NCBI RefSeq assembly: GCF_037392515.1
Contig: NC_090280.1
Location: 74,946,504-75,010,503 of the forward strand
From: Haliotis asinina
Taxonomy: Eukaryota > Mollusca > Gastropoda > Lepetellida > Haliotidae
Direction: 5' to 3'
Length of the DNA stretch: 64,000 nt
Shown here: piece after piece, positions 32,111 through 43,320 of the stretch
Position numbering within the stretch: the stretch's first letter is position 1
Layout of the letters: each line of letters begins with the position of its first letter
Notes under the pieces: model-generated
Told to the model about the DNA's origin: nothing
Seen by the model: the letters and a program-made list of their open reading frames with translations, nothing else
Database searches by the model: none
Made by a program: the position numbers and the translations under genes

Positions 32111-32459
32111 TAAACTGGACACACATAATAGAATGCAATACAATTCAATTTAATAAATTCAAAATGGTATATCAAGTTACCATGTCTCAGCGAGTTTGAT
32201 ATGAATATTTATCATATGTCCGAGTTAAATATCGAACGAGAACGTAGTTCGATTTTGATATCTAACTTGGGTGAACTTTTCTTTGAGCCTGTCTATATCA
32301 GCTTTTTTCTGCATGAACTTTTAGTCCTTGTCAAAAAGATTATTTATTATAAAAGGGTACTTATTATGCATAAGCGTCTTTAAGTGTATAATTCACATGG
32401 TAATTTCGAAACTATTATTCATATTGTTAATCTTCTTTGTTATATCTCGCCACGTTATT

Positions 32460-32665
32460 TGGTGAATGTTTGGCACTGACATTTGAATTTGTGGCCCATA
32501 GGATCTCTTGGTATCCAACCGGACACTTCCTGCCACACGTGACCTGAATTTGTCAATGGCTTGGTCAATCTTTATATTCCTTGGTTTGAAAGAAAGAAAC
32601 CACGGGCGACTCGCCAAACTATCACTGACTTTGCAATATATGGAGATATTCATTAGCTGTTCAAC
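32460..32665 (+). repeat. Repeat R, copy 4
   Basis: Second tandem R copy of unit B, about 550 bp after the first, with the intervening sequence also duplicated. Minus-strand reading DQAIDKFRSRVAGSVRL. Confidence 0.7.
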
Positions 32666-32687
32666 ATTGCTAAACTGGACACAATGC

Positions 32688-32742
32688 AATACAATACAAT
32701 ACAATACAATACAATACAATACAATACAATACAATACAATAA
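32688..32742 (+). repeat. (ACAAT)n microsatellite
   Basis: About ten pure ACAAT units. Units A and C have only 'caatacaattcaattt' at the same place, so it expanded in B. Confidence 0.95.
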
Positions 32743-33059
32743 ATTCAAAAAGATATAATACGTTGCCATGTCTCCTAGAGTTTGATATGGAGATTTATCC
32801 TGTGTCCGAGTTAACTATCGAACGAGAATGTAGCTCAATTTTGATATCTAATTTGGGTGAGTGATAAATCTGAATATCACAACCAACTGACGAAACTGCT
32901 CATGACATTTCGACGGACATGACAGTGCACGTGGAAACATGGCCGTCTCCATCAAGTTTACCTCATGAGTGAATATGGAAGGATAATTTCGGACATACAC
33001 ACAAAGTACTTAGCAGAATATAGCATGAATGGAACATTTAAAACCACCATCAAAACTGT

Positions 33060-35690
33060 AATTTAACACAGATAACTTAGCAGAACAGTGGAACAGATGG
33101 AAACAAAGGATGGACTTACATTTGAAGCTAGGCATGCCAAAGGCAAATGAAGAGAAAAACCTAATACGTTCTTGTATATTATAGGACAGGACGGTAGAGA
33201 CATTCATAACACTTTACATTTGAACAGTCAGGAGTCAACAAGATAGATGCTTTAACCAAGTTTCGTGAATACTGTACTCCAAAACAAAACGTTACCACTG
33301 AAAGACATAAGTCCAATGCAAGATCTCAAAGCAAGGGGAATATTGATAAATATATGAATATGCGACTGAAAATTGCTAAAGGCTGCAAGTTTGGAACAAT
33401 TCAGAATGAGCTAATCTGAGATAGAATAGTCTGTGGTACACATTAAGAACGTGTGAAGGAAGGTTGTTAGATAGAGTTGAAAATCTTACTCTAGAAGTAT
33501 TTGTAAGGCAGATGAGAAATCCTTGAAACAGATGAAACAGTTTGAGCATGAAAACAGAGTCTTGTTTGTGAAGAATACATATTTAAAGAATAATGGTGCA
33601 AGATCAAAGACTTATGACAAAGGTAACCCTCAGAAATCAGAAAAACAGAAAGTAACATTCAAATATAGAAATTGTAAAAATATTCATGGTGAACGTGAAT
33701 GCCACGCGTATGGGAAAAATTTGCTTAGTGCAAAAAAATTAACTACTTTCAACAATGTTGTACAAATAGAAGTAGACTGTTTCACGAGCTGAAGGAGACG
33801 GAAGGACAATTACCACAATCAACAGGAAGCCTTTTTGGCTCGGTAAGTCTGAAACTAATGAAAATGTTATGTTTATATCAAGTGTAATTGAAACATAGGT
33901 GGTTAAAATTGATATTTTCATAATTTGCCAGCTGATGGTATGATGTTGAAGTTTAAAGTGGTTACAGGCTCGCAAGCCAACATCATTCCAGGCAAGATTT
34001 CCAAGAAATTCCCATTCGAAAATCATCTGTTAAACCAAAAAGTTACAATGGTGATATAATACCACAATTTGGGAAGTGCAAGCTTTTAAGTGGATACAAT
34101 GAATTAGAACTTCACATTGTGGACACTGAACAAATTCCTTTACCGAGCTGCAAAACTTCACTGTAACTTAACATACACAAAATGAAGAAACTGTAGATGG
34201 GTTTTCTGAAATCTTCTCGGGACTTGGGTGTCTCAATGAACCTTATCACATTGAGAAAGATCCCTCAGTTCCACCTGTGATACATCCTCCACTTAAAGTG
34301 CCTACTTCACTCAGAGATAAACCCAAGAAGTCATTGGACAGCATGGTTAAGCAAAGTGGCATTAGAAATTAGAAAGGTTGACCAACCAAAAGACATTTCC
34401 TCTGACAAGCTTCGGATCTGTTTGGATCCAAAACATCTTAATGCTTCAATTATACGGGAACACTTTCAGATTCCCACGATAGAAGAAATATAACCAGAAA
34501 CCTATCTGGGCCTCAACAGTATTCAAAGATTGATGCAAATGCAGGGTGCTGGCAGGTATTGTTAGATCCGCCGTCACAACTGCTCACTACTCTCAACACG
34601 CCTTTTGGAAGGTGACTCTGCTATTGGAATGCCATTTGGGATGAAGTCTACACAGGAACTGTTCCAAAAGAGAATATATCAGAGGTTTAAACTACAGAGG
34701 AGCACGATGCATGCCTAAGATCATTACTGCAGAGATGCAAGCAGATAAACTTGACACTTAACAAATAGGAGTGCAAGTTTGTTGTTGCAGAAGAGGTTAC
34801 AACTCGTGACTTTAAATCAGATCCAAGCAAAATTGAAGACGTCGGGAAAATGTCACTACCTGAAGATAACAATCGAGTTGAAAGACTGTTAGGGTTCATA
34901 AACTATTTGGCAAAGTTCATTCCAAATCTCTCGGAACCATCTCAACCAATGAGACAATTTTCTCACAAAGGATGCATTGTACGTTTGGTAACAAGAACAA
35001 CAAAATGCATTTGAACGGATTGTTGCATATCTTACTACAGATCCAGGTCCAGTGCTCCGGTTCTGTGATGTCACAAAAACAGTTTCTTTGACTTGTGATG
35101 CATCAAAATCTCGGAGCAGTGGGGATTTCAACATGTCACAGCTAGTCCGTATCAGTCACAGTCCAATGGACTTGCAGAGAAATCTGTCCAGGTTGGGAAG
35201 AGAATGCTGGAGAAAGCGAAGGTGGACAAGAAGGATCCTCCGTCAGTTTACTGAAATTACGAAACATACTGACTGATGCCACTGGATCACCTGTTCAACT
35301 TCTCATGTCTCAATTCAGCACTGCCAACAAGTGCATCTCAACTTCAACCTCACATCATCGATCCAGAAGAAATCCAACATAAGCTCAGTAAGAAACAGAA
35401 AACTCACAAGAAATAGTTTGATCAGATTTCTAAAGAATTGTCAAAATTGGAAGAGGAAGATGTAGTGAGAATACAAGAAAAAAAGCAGATGGAATCCACC
35501 AGTAGTTGTTAAACAAGACGATGCTCCTCGATCGTATCAGATACAAACATCTGAAGACAAAGTATACTTATTGTAGATATGTTAGTGTAGAATCAGATCA
35601 CAAACCACTTGAATCCATTCTCAAGGAACCTCTCATCTCCACTGCTCAGGTTACAATGGATGTTGCTGAGGCTACAGATTCGATGGGTAT
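33060..35690 (+). mobile_element. Ty3/gypsy fossil, unit B
   Basis: Same fossil as at 7,507-9,600: gag-like, zinc-knuckle, protease and reverse transcriptase parts in order, plus about 550 bp at the 3' side (35,140-35,690) not present in A. It is broken with many interruptions, more than in A. Confidence 0.75.
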
Positions 35691-35756
35691 GTGGTAACTG
35701 TTGAACTGTGATGTTTCATGTGTATGGTGTATGTATATGTGTGTTTCATAATCATA

Positions 35757-37110
35757 AGTACAGGTTTGCTATTCTGTGGACTGTTAAAGTCTAAATTACA
35801 CCTATATCCATAAGTAGAGTTAGGAATACTATGTAAACAAATAATCAGCTTTTGTGGTCATTCTGGAGAGACTTTAACCATGATCACAAATTTACCTATA
35901 TCATTAGTCGTGGGTTAGCCCTATCGGCAAGTAAATGCGCGCTGGCCTGTTGATGTACAAATCAGTTCTGTCAGTTAAGTCATGTTGACTGGTCGTCTCT
36001 TGTGGGCGGTTAAGCTAAGAACAGAACAGACCACTCACAGATGGAAGTCAACGCATCGGTCATGATATCCGTTTAGAAGATTCATGGTGGACTGTGGGAT
36101 CGGGCGACAAATATTTGGGTCGGTAGCATCAAGGGAGGACAAATAAAATATGGGTGAAGAGATAGAGAAAAGGTTTATTCTTGAAAAAACATTTTTGCAT
36201 GTGTTCCTTCTCAGTATCGCCAACTCACATTCCTTTACAAACAATGCGAACAAACATTGACAACTCTGCAGTTGAAAGAAAAGATTATATGATAATGGCG
36301 ATATAAATCTCCTGTCTCCGTGCACTTGTGCATAAAGCTGAATTACCATGTGTACGTTAGACACGGGTCTATTGTGACAACCTCTTGACAATATCTGTAA
36401 CGTGACTCCAGCTGCACACCTAACAATCACTTGCAGCGTCTGCTGCATATCACATACCTTGTAGAACCTGCGCCGGTGACGACGTGTCACATGCACATCG
36501 TCTGGTGAACGTAAGTAATGTTAATGCATATTGATTATGGTTCTAAAAAGACAGCCTAACGTGTGATGGGTTGGATGGGAACAGTATTCGGAGAGCTATT
36601 GTATTTACTTTCATTCTTTAATCATATTTTCATTACCTCTCATCAGTCTGACTGTATAAATGCATTTCTATATATTAATACACACTTGGGTATTACACAA
36701 GATTGGAATAGTTTGCCTTTGAAAATTGTTCATATGGTAAATCTGAGTGAATCTCAGCTAGGGTTTCAGACTAAGTTTGCTGTTACTTTGCATATGATTA
36801 AGCGTAATATTACATCAAGGACCAGGTGTCCATCCAAATCTTCCTACTGTGCGGAAGGTTCTTGGTGGGTTCTACCTGGCAGCGTTTCCTGGAGAAGTCC
36901 CATTCGCTATCCCGGCTGCGTGTAGAGGGGGCAAGGCTGGTGATAAGCCCTACCAGCCTGACTGTGCCAGGATCCCCCGAACCCTCTGTGCTACATTTTC
37001 ATTTTAATCTGTAAAACATAACAATAGCTATTTACAGAGCGCCCATATCCACGTACGTATGCATGGGTTAGCATGATATTACTGCTGGATGGTTCCTGCT
37101 ATTGTTGGTG
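35757..37110 (+). other. Leader region of SABATH copy B
   Basis: Collinear with 9,575-11,210, with a deletion that removes about 190 bp around A 10,610-10,800 and most of dispersed repeat 3. Minus-strand open frame at 36,035-36,496 is not kept in A or C. Confidence 0.5.
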
Positions 37111-37115
37111 CTGTA

Positions 37116-37122
37116 TATATAA
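37116..37122 (+). promoter_or_regulatory. Candidate TATA box of SABATH copy B
   Basis: TATATAA in the same conserved block as at 11,214, so the truncated gene kept a promoter. Confidence 0.45.
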
Positions 37123-37584
37123 CTGTTCATCCTACCCTCACCTTTATTTGTACAACACGTTGGTCATCAATGTCTCGGCCAGGTTTCTAGTGCGCACGGA
37201 AGAAGCACTTCTCCAGAGCGAATTGCAGTAACTTAGGCTACTGCCCCTCTATGCTCCATGAATATTTGGGTCTCTTTTGCGAGTGGTTGGGGAAAATTTG
37301 CTTTGGGATTGGTCGGGGAAATTTACTAGTAAATTAGTGGATTAATGGACTGAGAATTATTCATAGTCACAAGATAGTCACAAGACTGGGCCATTTGGCC
37401 AGCTGATACAGTTTTTATTTATCTTGATATTCTCATCAATAATCAGAATGGCATAACTGTGTGAGCTAGACAGGGAATAGTAGTAAGGCATTTGAGTAAA
37501 AATATGATTTGTCTTTTCTTCAGGCAACAATTCCACAGCCGGATTGCATACGACTCTCTATAATTTGAAAAAAAAATCATCAAA

Positions 37585-38496
37585 ATGTTCATCCGGATGC
37601 TCTGTTCGGGAATCAGAAGACATCTACGAGTTCACAATGGATTTACAGCTGTCCCAGTGAGATACTACGAAGATCCTCATAAAGGATATCGCCCATACTG
37701 GAACAAAGGTGAAGGAAATTATGGATCAACACTCGGAAAACAAAGTGTTGTACATGTCCAAAGAGCACGAGAAAGCATTCTCAGCTTGGTCAAAACTATT
37801 CCCTTTACTGACAAGGACTCGGCCTTCAACATTGCCGAGTATGGTGCAGCTGATGGTTCCACTTCCATGGCCATTTTCGGGGAGTTGTTAATGACTCTGA
37901 AAGATCATCATGGCCCAAACACCCAATTCCAGATCATCTATGAAGATTTGGAACTGAATGATTTCAAATCCCTCTTCAAACGTATATCAGGGATCATCCC
38001 TGATCCCCCGTCCTACCTCCTAGAAATGGACAATGTCTATGTTCTAGCTTCAGGAACAAACTTCTACAAGCAGTGTGTACCAAAGATCTCCAAAGACGAG
38101 TTCGTCAATACAAATATGTCCCTTTGTTATCGCACCATGAAGGAGGTGAGAAAACCGTTCGATGACAAAACGTCACCCGTTTCCAGGTCTGGATTAACTC
38201 TCTTATCAGCTGAAGCTGCCGTGAACCCTGATGTATTTTACAACATTTGGAGGGAGAAGAAAGACAAAGCAGGAATTGACGACAGGGAAGAGTTTGCTAG
38301 GATGTACGTGTCCGCCCACAGGAACTGGAGCAACAGCACTTTCATGAATGGCCTCTCAGATTCCCGATCACAGGAGGAGAAGGAGCAAATAGTTGATGGG
38401 TTGTATGGCGACGTGAAGGAACGTTTGTCAAGGATGAACCCCAAAGTATTCAAGGACGATGGGAAGATGATATATATCGTGATCAGAAAGGAATAG
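37585..38496 (+). pseudogene. SABATH methyltransferase copy B, in-frame deletion
   Basis: Open for 303 codons, but residues 167-270 of copy A (312 bp) are missing in frame: KQCVP is followed directly by KISKDEFVN. The loss takes out SNSIHFMM, the HWLS pocket motif, and the RRSRELKRGGLLVV strand, so methyl transfer is very unlikely. Outside the gap it differs from copy A at only about 16 residues, so the duplication is recent. N terminus MFIRMLCSGIRRHLRVHNGF keeps the basic, presequence-like character. Because the frame stays open it could still be translated; I call it a pseudogene on loss of the active-site half. Confidence 0.85.
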
Positions 38497-38539
38497 TCAT
38501 CCTAGGCAAAATGAAAGAAGATTCTGCTTATATATAAAG

Positions 38540-38592
38540 AGCATGAACCCCAAAATATTCAAGGACGATGGAAGGAGATATATATTCTGATT
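38540..38592 (+). repeat. Duplicated tail of the SABATH reading frame
   Basis: 'gaaccccaaaatattcaagg' and 'acgatgg' repeat the MNPKVFKDDG codons of the gene end 120 bp upstream. A longer version follows copy C. Confidence 0.8.
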
Positions 38593-38691
38593 ATTATTCT
38601 GAACAGAACGCGGCATAGGGACACGGTCATGGTTCGGTGAACATCATGCGGGTTTCCGAGTACATGGGACTCACTGAGCAGGACACTAGTA

Positions 38692-38930
38692 GCAATGTCT
38701 AGTATTAAACATATGTGCATCTATCCGTGGAACATTCAAGGGATTCACTCGCACCTAAATGACTATGATTTTTCATTGTTCTGTAAACAGTTTGAAGTGT
38801 TTGCTTTAATTGAGACCATGCTTCAGGATTGTGAGATAATTAGACTCTTATTTGACAATTACGTAATACTATGCTTTCCATCCCCAGCACGAAGGGTAAA
38901 ACGCATCGGAATATACTTTGCGATACGGAA
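38692..38930 (+). mobile_element. LINE endonuclease N-terminal fragment (CR1/RTE-like)
   Basis: Reads MCIYPWNIQGIHSHLNDYDF then SLFCKQFEVFALIETML and PSPARRVKRIGIYFAIRN, the start of an APE endonuclease with its catalytic Glu in ALIETML. Its own ORF is cut off by Tc1 sequence. Confidence 0.8.
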
Positions 38931-39400
38931 CATCGCCATTGAGAATGCACGCGGGAGATTGCCAATCTTCTATTGTCAGGCGTCTGAATGTCAGTCTGAA
39001 CGAGATATCACGGCTTGCAGGTCTTTGCAACCAAACAGGTAGAACAAATGACCGTAACCGTCCCACAGTTACCACTGTAGCCCAAGATCGGTACATCTGG
39101 GCACTACATTTGCGTGATCGTACTGCCACGAATGAGAACACAACATCCAAGCTGCCTTGACTTCTTAGGATATCCGCTCAAACTGTACGGAACAGGTTGG
39201 ATGAGATTGGTTTGAGAGCCAGGAGATTCGACGTCGGGCCCGTGCTACGTTGTCACCATGGCGCTCAGTGGCTTTGTTATGTATCCCTTGGTTGTATAGA
39301 CATAATCTTCTTTTAAAAGTTGAGGAGTTATTCATATTTGAAAATACAACATTATCGCAATAGATTTCTGGCTTATGCGTTTCCTTTTCGGAATAGTACA
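38925..39400 (+). mobile_element. Tc1/mariner fragment
   Basis: Reads RRLNVSLNEISRLAGLCNQT, TVTTVAQDRYIWALHLRD: the paired helix-turn-helix DNA-binding part of a Tc1-like transposase. The DDE domain is absent; the 3' part reaches 'gcttatgcgtttccttttcg'. Same insertion as at 13,165. Confidence 0.8.
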
Positions 39401-39759
39401 TGCAATACTTAAATAGATGCATTCCCTACATACTCCTCTGTTCGCATGATTGTAGCCCATGACAGTTAGGCTGCCCGTATTTGTCTACGATATCATCAGT
39501 GATGATCCGGAGTAGGATTTGGCTTCTTTAATCAATGCTGAAGCTAAACTCAGTCATTGACTGCCAGAAGTGAGAGCTGGTCAGGTTTCAAACACGAGTC
39601 GGTGGGGGGTCCTTGCAGAGATGTAAAACAGGTAAACTGGTCTAAATCTCAGCAAGGCTTATCCCGTATGGATAACAAACATGCCGATTTGCTACAGTAT
39701 TTGAAAGATGCCTTGTAGAAATATACTTACGTTAGCGAGGAAGTAAGGTTTTGCTTGGA

Positions 39760-40055
39760 TGAACGAGTGTGTATTCCAAGTAAAACAGCTTCAGTGTGCA
39801 GGTCTGAGTCGTTCACCACAAACTCAGAGGTTTTACTTGCGACAACTGAGTCCTCCTGTTTCAGGTCTCTACTTTGTCTCAAGCGCGTCTTCCAGTAAAA
39901 CTTCGTTTGTTTACTCCACTCGTTTATCGGTTTTTCGGGTGATATTTTTTTGTAGAATGGGTCTTTAAAGATAACATTGATCTTCTACAGCTACTGTACA
40001 GATGCCAGTTTGAAGGTACACACTGCTTGTAAAAGTCTGTCTCAGAACCCATTGT
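39760..40055 (-). pseudogene. SABATH paralogue 2, inverted fragment, unit B
   Basis: Minus-strand SETDFYKQCVPSN near 40,000-40,050 and an RSRDLKQEDSVV-like stretch near 39,850-39,880. The same inverted fragment as at 13,920-14,420 with further loss at its right side. Confidence 0.75.
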
Positions 40056-40544
40056 CCATTGTAAGTAATCTGGATAGTATATTTCTGGTACTGTGACAGT
40101 TTTTGACATGAAATAGTTACACGGGATAATAATGTGAAAATCTAGTCAGTATTTATCGTCTCTTGCAGGGATGCATCCAGTTTTTCACATTACTGGGTCA
40201 GCTGGCCCGATGATTAGAGAAAGTGGGCCAACACCTATGGGAACAAGGGACAATCTGTTTTATAATTTTGAATGACGTCACTATTTGACTACGATACTAA
40301 AAGTCAGTCACGTGATCATACTCACTCACGAATTCTAATAGTGCATTTGCATCGTTTGACCATATACACCATGGAATCTTAATGATTGGTATCTGTATTG
40401 TATTTGTTCAAGTCTTTGTTGGATTGTTCGTTGTTTAACGCCACCTTCAGCAATATCCCATTATGTGATGTTCAAGTAACATCACACTACATGAATGACG
40501 TGGTCATTAGTAAAGTATTGTTCATATTGTTTATTATATCTAGC

Positions 40545-40750
40545 AAGATTATTTCGTTAATGCTGGTCATTTCAATTTGTGGCCAATATGATCCCTGTCC
40601 GTAGAATGCATACCGGACACTTTCTGTGACACGTAACCTGAGTTTGTCAATGGCCTGTTCATTTTCTCCTTTTCATCTCCCTTGAAGTGAACGAATGTAA
40701 ATATCCACGCTTCGCCAAAACATCATAGATTTTGCAATGTATGCAGACAT
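40545..40750 (+). repeat. Repeat R, copy 5 (solitary)
   Basis: Partner of 15,515-15,725. Here the shared 'acacacataatagacc' end that links R to the gypsy leader is still visible. Confidence 0.65.
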
Positions 40751-40829
40751 TCAGAAACTGGTGAAAGGATATATATTTCTAAACTTGACACACATAATAG
40801 ACCAATAATAATTATGGTTATTATAAAGC

Positions 40830-41035
40830 GTCCGTTTCCAAGCACTTGTGTATGCCCCAAAGACGCTAATGCTTACGGTAAACGATGCCGTCGGTGAGGC
40901 GCTGGGAGGTTAACAGTTATAGGATTTTCCCCACCGGGTATCAGTTCACTGCATAGTGGGACAGAGGCAAATCATGAACATGCTTACTTCCCTGGGTGAG
41001 ACCCCATGTGTCACAATTCTTCATTGTGAGGCAGG
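40830..41035 (+). repeat. Dispersed repeat 3
   Basis: Longest copy, from 'aagcgtccgtttccaagcac' to 'cattgtgaggcaggag'. Confidence 0.7.
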
Positions 41036-41499
41036 AGTGAAGTCATAGAGATTTCAGGAATCACTTCTGAGGAATCTGAAGAGTCAATAATCAAACACGG
41101 CCAAAGACTCTCCGAGACGAATGCAGCTTAAGGTCAACTGATTTGTGACCTGGGCTGTATGCACAGCAAAACACGCCACAACTAAAAGCGGTTTGAGAAA
41201 TTTAATGACCGACAGTGCGTTCGAAACGGGCACCACGGGCATATATCGTCTAGTGAATGTAACTTCATGTAGGTACACCTTTATGTATATTACTGAATTT
41301 AATGTACTTCTCACCAGGAAACTGTCATTAGAAACCTTGCCTGCTACATCTTCCATGCCTCAAATCTTCGCCTCAAAACTCTTGTAGAGTAAAGGTATAT
41401 ATCACTGTCTTTCCCAAAACTTAGACATCCATTTATTAGACGGCCATAAATTACATTCTAAGGACGCAGATTACTTAAGCAACACCCTTTGCTGAAATG

Positions 41500-41945
41500 G
41501 AACAATCCTAATTGGTGTTTCGCGCCGAGAAGACCGAGTTTGTATTGATAGAACAAAACAGGTATACCCACCCGAAAACGCCTCTAGAAGACAGGGTTTG
41601 TAAATTTTGTTGCAGCAAATCAGTTGAAGACGAAGTAACCTTCTCACCAGGTGTTACTTTTATTCAGATATCAGATACAATTAATGGCAGGATATGTCCT
41701 CTTATGCTCAGTCTATATTTGTGTTACATATGAAAGATTTGTGACGCCCTTTGCCGCGAAAATAACAAATGTCCATAATAAGTTTTAGTTCCGGACAATA
41801 ATTATCAGTGTACATTTTAATATCTTAATGTTTTAGTCTGATATTTGTGGATTTGAAGTAGTTATCGTATCTCAAGGGCCGTAGGGTCTACACTATTTAT
41901 TGGGAATTTTATGCGATTTTAGCATGTCAGTTGTATGCCACGGGG
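41500..41945 (+). mobile_element. LINE ORF2 C-terminal fragment, unit B
   Basis: Reads RYTHPKTPLEDRVCKFC then CSKSVEDEVTF. It keeps the DE pair lost in the unit A copy at 16,440. Confidence 0.7.
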
Positions 41946-42261
41946 TACGTTCATAAACTATTTGTCTTTTTGTTGATGAGTAAATGATGTGAACTCTACA
42001 TTAAGTTTAAAGATGCATGATATGTTTTCATTTAAAAATTTCTGTATTTCATGTTCCAGGAATGATGCTGTCTTCCACTGTTTAAAGCCTATTAGTACCA
42101 GACAACCGAGTATTTTACTGTGTGAATTTAACTATGTTTCATATTGGCTTTTACAATTTAAAAAACTTAATAATATGCATTATTCCCATCCCTGTCATTA
42201 TAATACAGTTATAACTTCTTAGTGGATTCACGAATCATCAATACTCAACTACATACCCTTA

Positions 42262-42370
42262 TAACCCGTGAAGATCTGGCATAGAACAGGTCCTCAGCAA
42301 CCTATGCTTCTACAAAAGGCGACTATGGTCATGGTGATCTGGTTGACACGTGTCATCGATTCCCAATTGC
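42262..42370 (+). mobile_element. SINE-1, 5' half
   Basis: Unit B partner of 17,294-17,412, ending at the same point. Confidence 0.7.
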
Positions 42371-42757
42371 AATTGTAATAATTACATGTTATGTCCTTGA
42401 TAAACGCTTATTTCAAGATATAACTATTATTTTTAGGCAAATGTTGTGGAAATGCAGTGTTTGATATGCATGACATCATCAACATAGTATCGTATTCATT
42501 ATTTACTGTTTGTTTATCTTATCTTATATATCTCAGTTGAACTTGTCATAAATATGTTGAAGGAACAAAAGGTCTTGTCCCATTGATTCTGTGCTGCTCC
42601 ACTGTAAGAAATGGGTCTCAGCTTGATGATTAGTTGTGCATGGAACAGGAAATGTTGTTGTGTTGATTTCTGTAAGATATGGCTGTCTAACCTTGGGTCT
42701 CCTGCATATCACCCATACCTTGTTGTAAATGTACGAGTACCTTGTACTGTTATGTAT

Positions 42758-42885
42758 CCAGCAAAAAAATGAGCGGGGACACCCAAAATGGGGTTCACAC
42801 ATTGTGTCCATGTGGGGAATCGAACCCGGGTCGTCGTCGTAACAAGCGGATACTTTAACCACTAGGCTACCCCATATTTATACTA
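42758..42885 (-). mobile_element. SINE-2 (tRNA-derived)
   Basis: Unit B partner of 19,812-19,975; its 3' part is cut by the deletion that joins 42,750 to it. Confidence 0.75.
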
Positions 42886-43164
42886 GACATTTGCAGCTTC
42901 TGTGGTACGTATTGTTATGTGTACTAAATGATTACCACATGGTAAAACCCTGGCAGTGACACTAGACTCCAAATACATTAAAGTATATCAACATTTGCTC
43001 GATTACAGTGAAGATTTCTATAATATTGGTTAGGTTTGGATGCCACCACTGATGGTCATAGTGGTGCCATATCTCCTCCTGTCAATCACGTAGGAATTGA
43101 GCATCACTGATCCCAGACATGTCTCCTAATTCGATATTATTCATAACAGATAACAGAGTGTGTG

Positions 43165-43320
43165 AGTGAGTTTAGTTTACACTACACTCGGCAATATTCC
43201 AGCTATTTAGTGGCGGACCAGACAATCAAATGATCAACAGCATGAAAATAGACCTACGCAACTGAACCGAGTCAACGAAGTCCGCGAGCCTGACCACCCG
43301 ATCCTGCTAGTCACCTCTAA
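43165..43320 (-). mobile_element. SINE-1
   Basis: Unit B partner of 20,235-20,420 with an internal loss. Confidence 0.7.
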
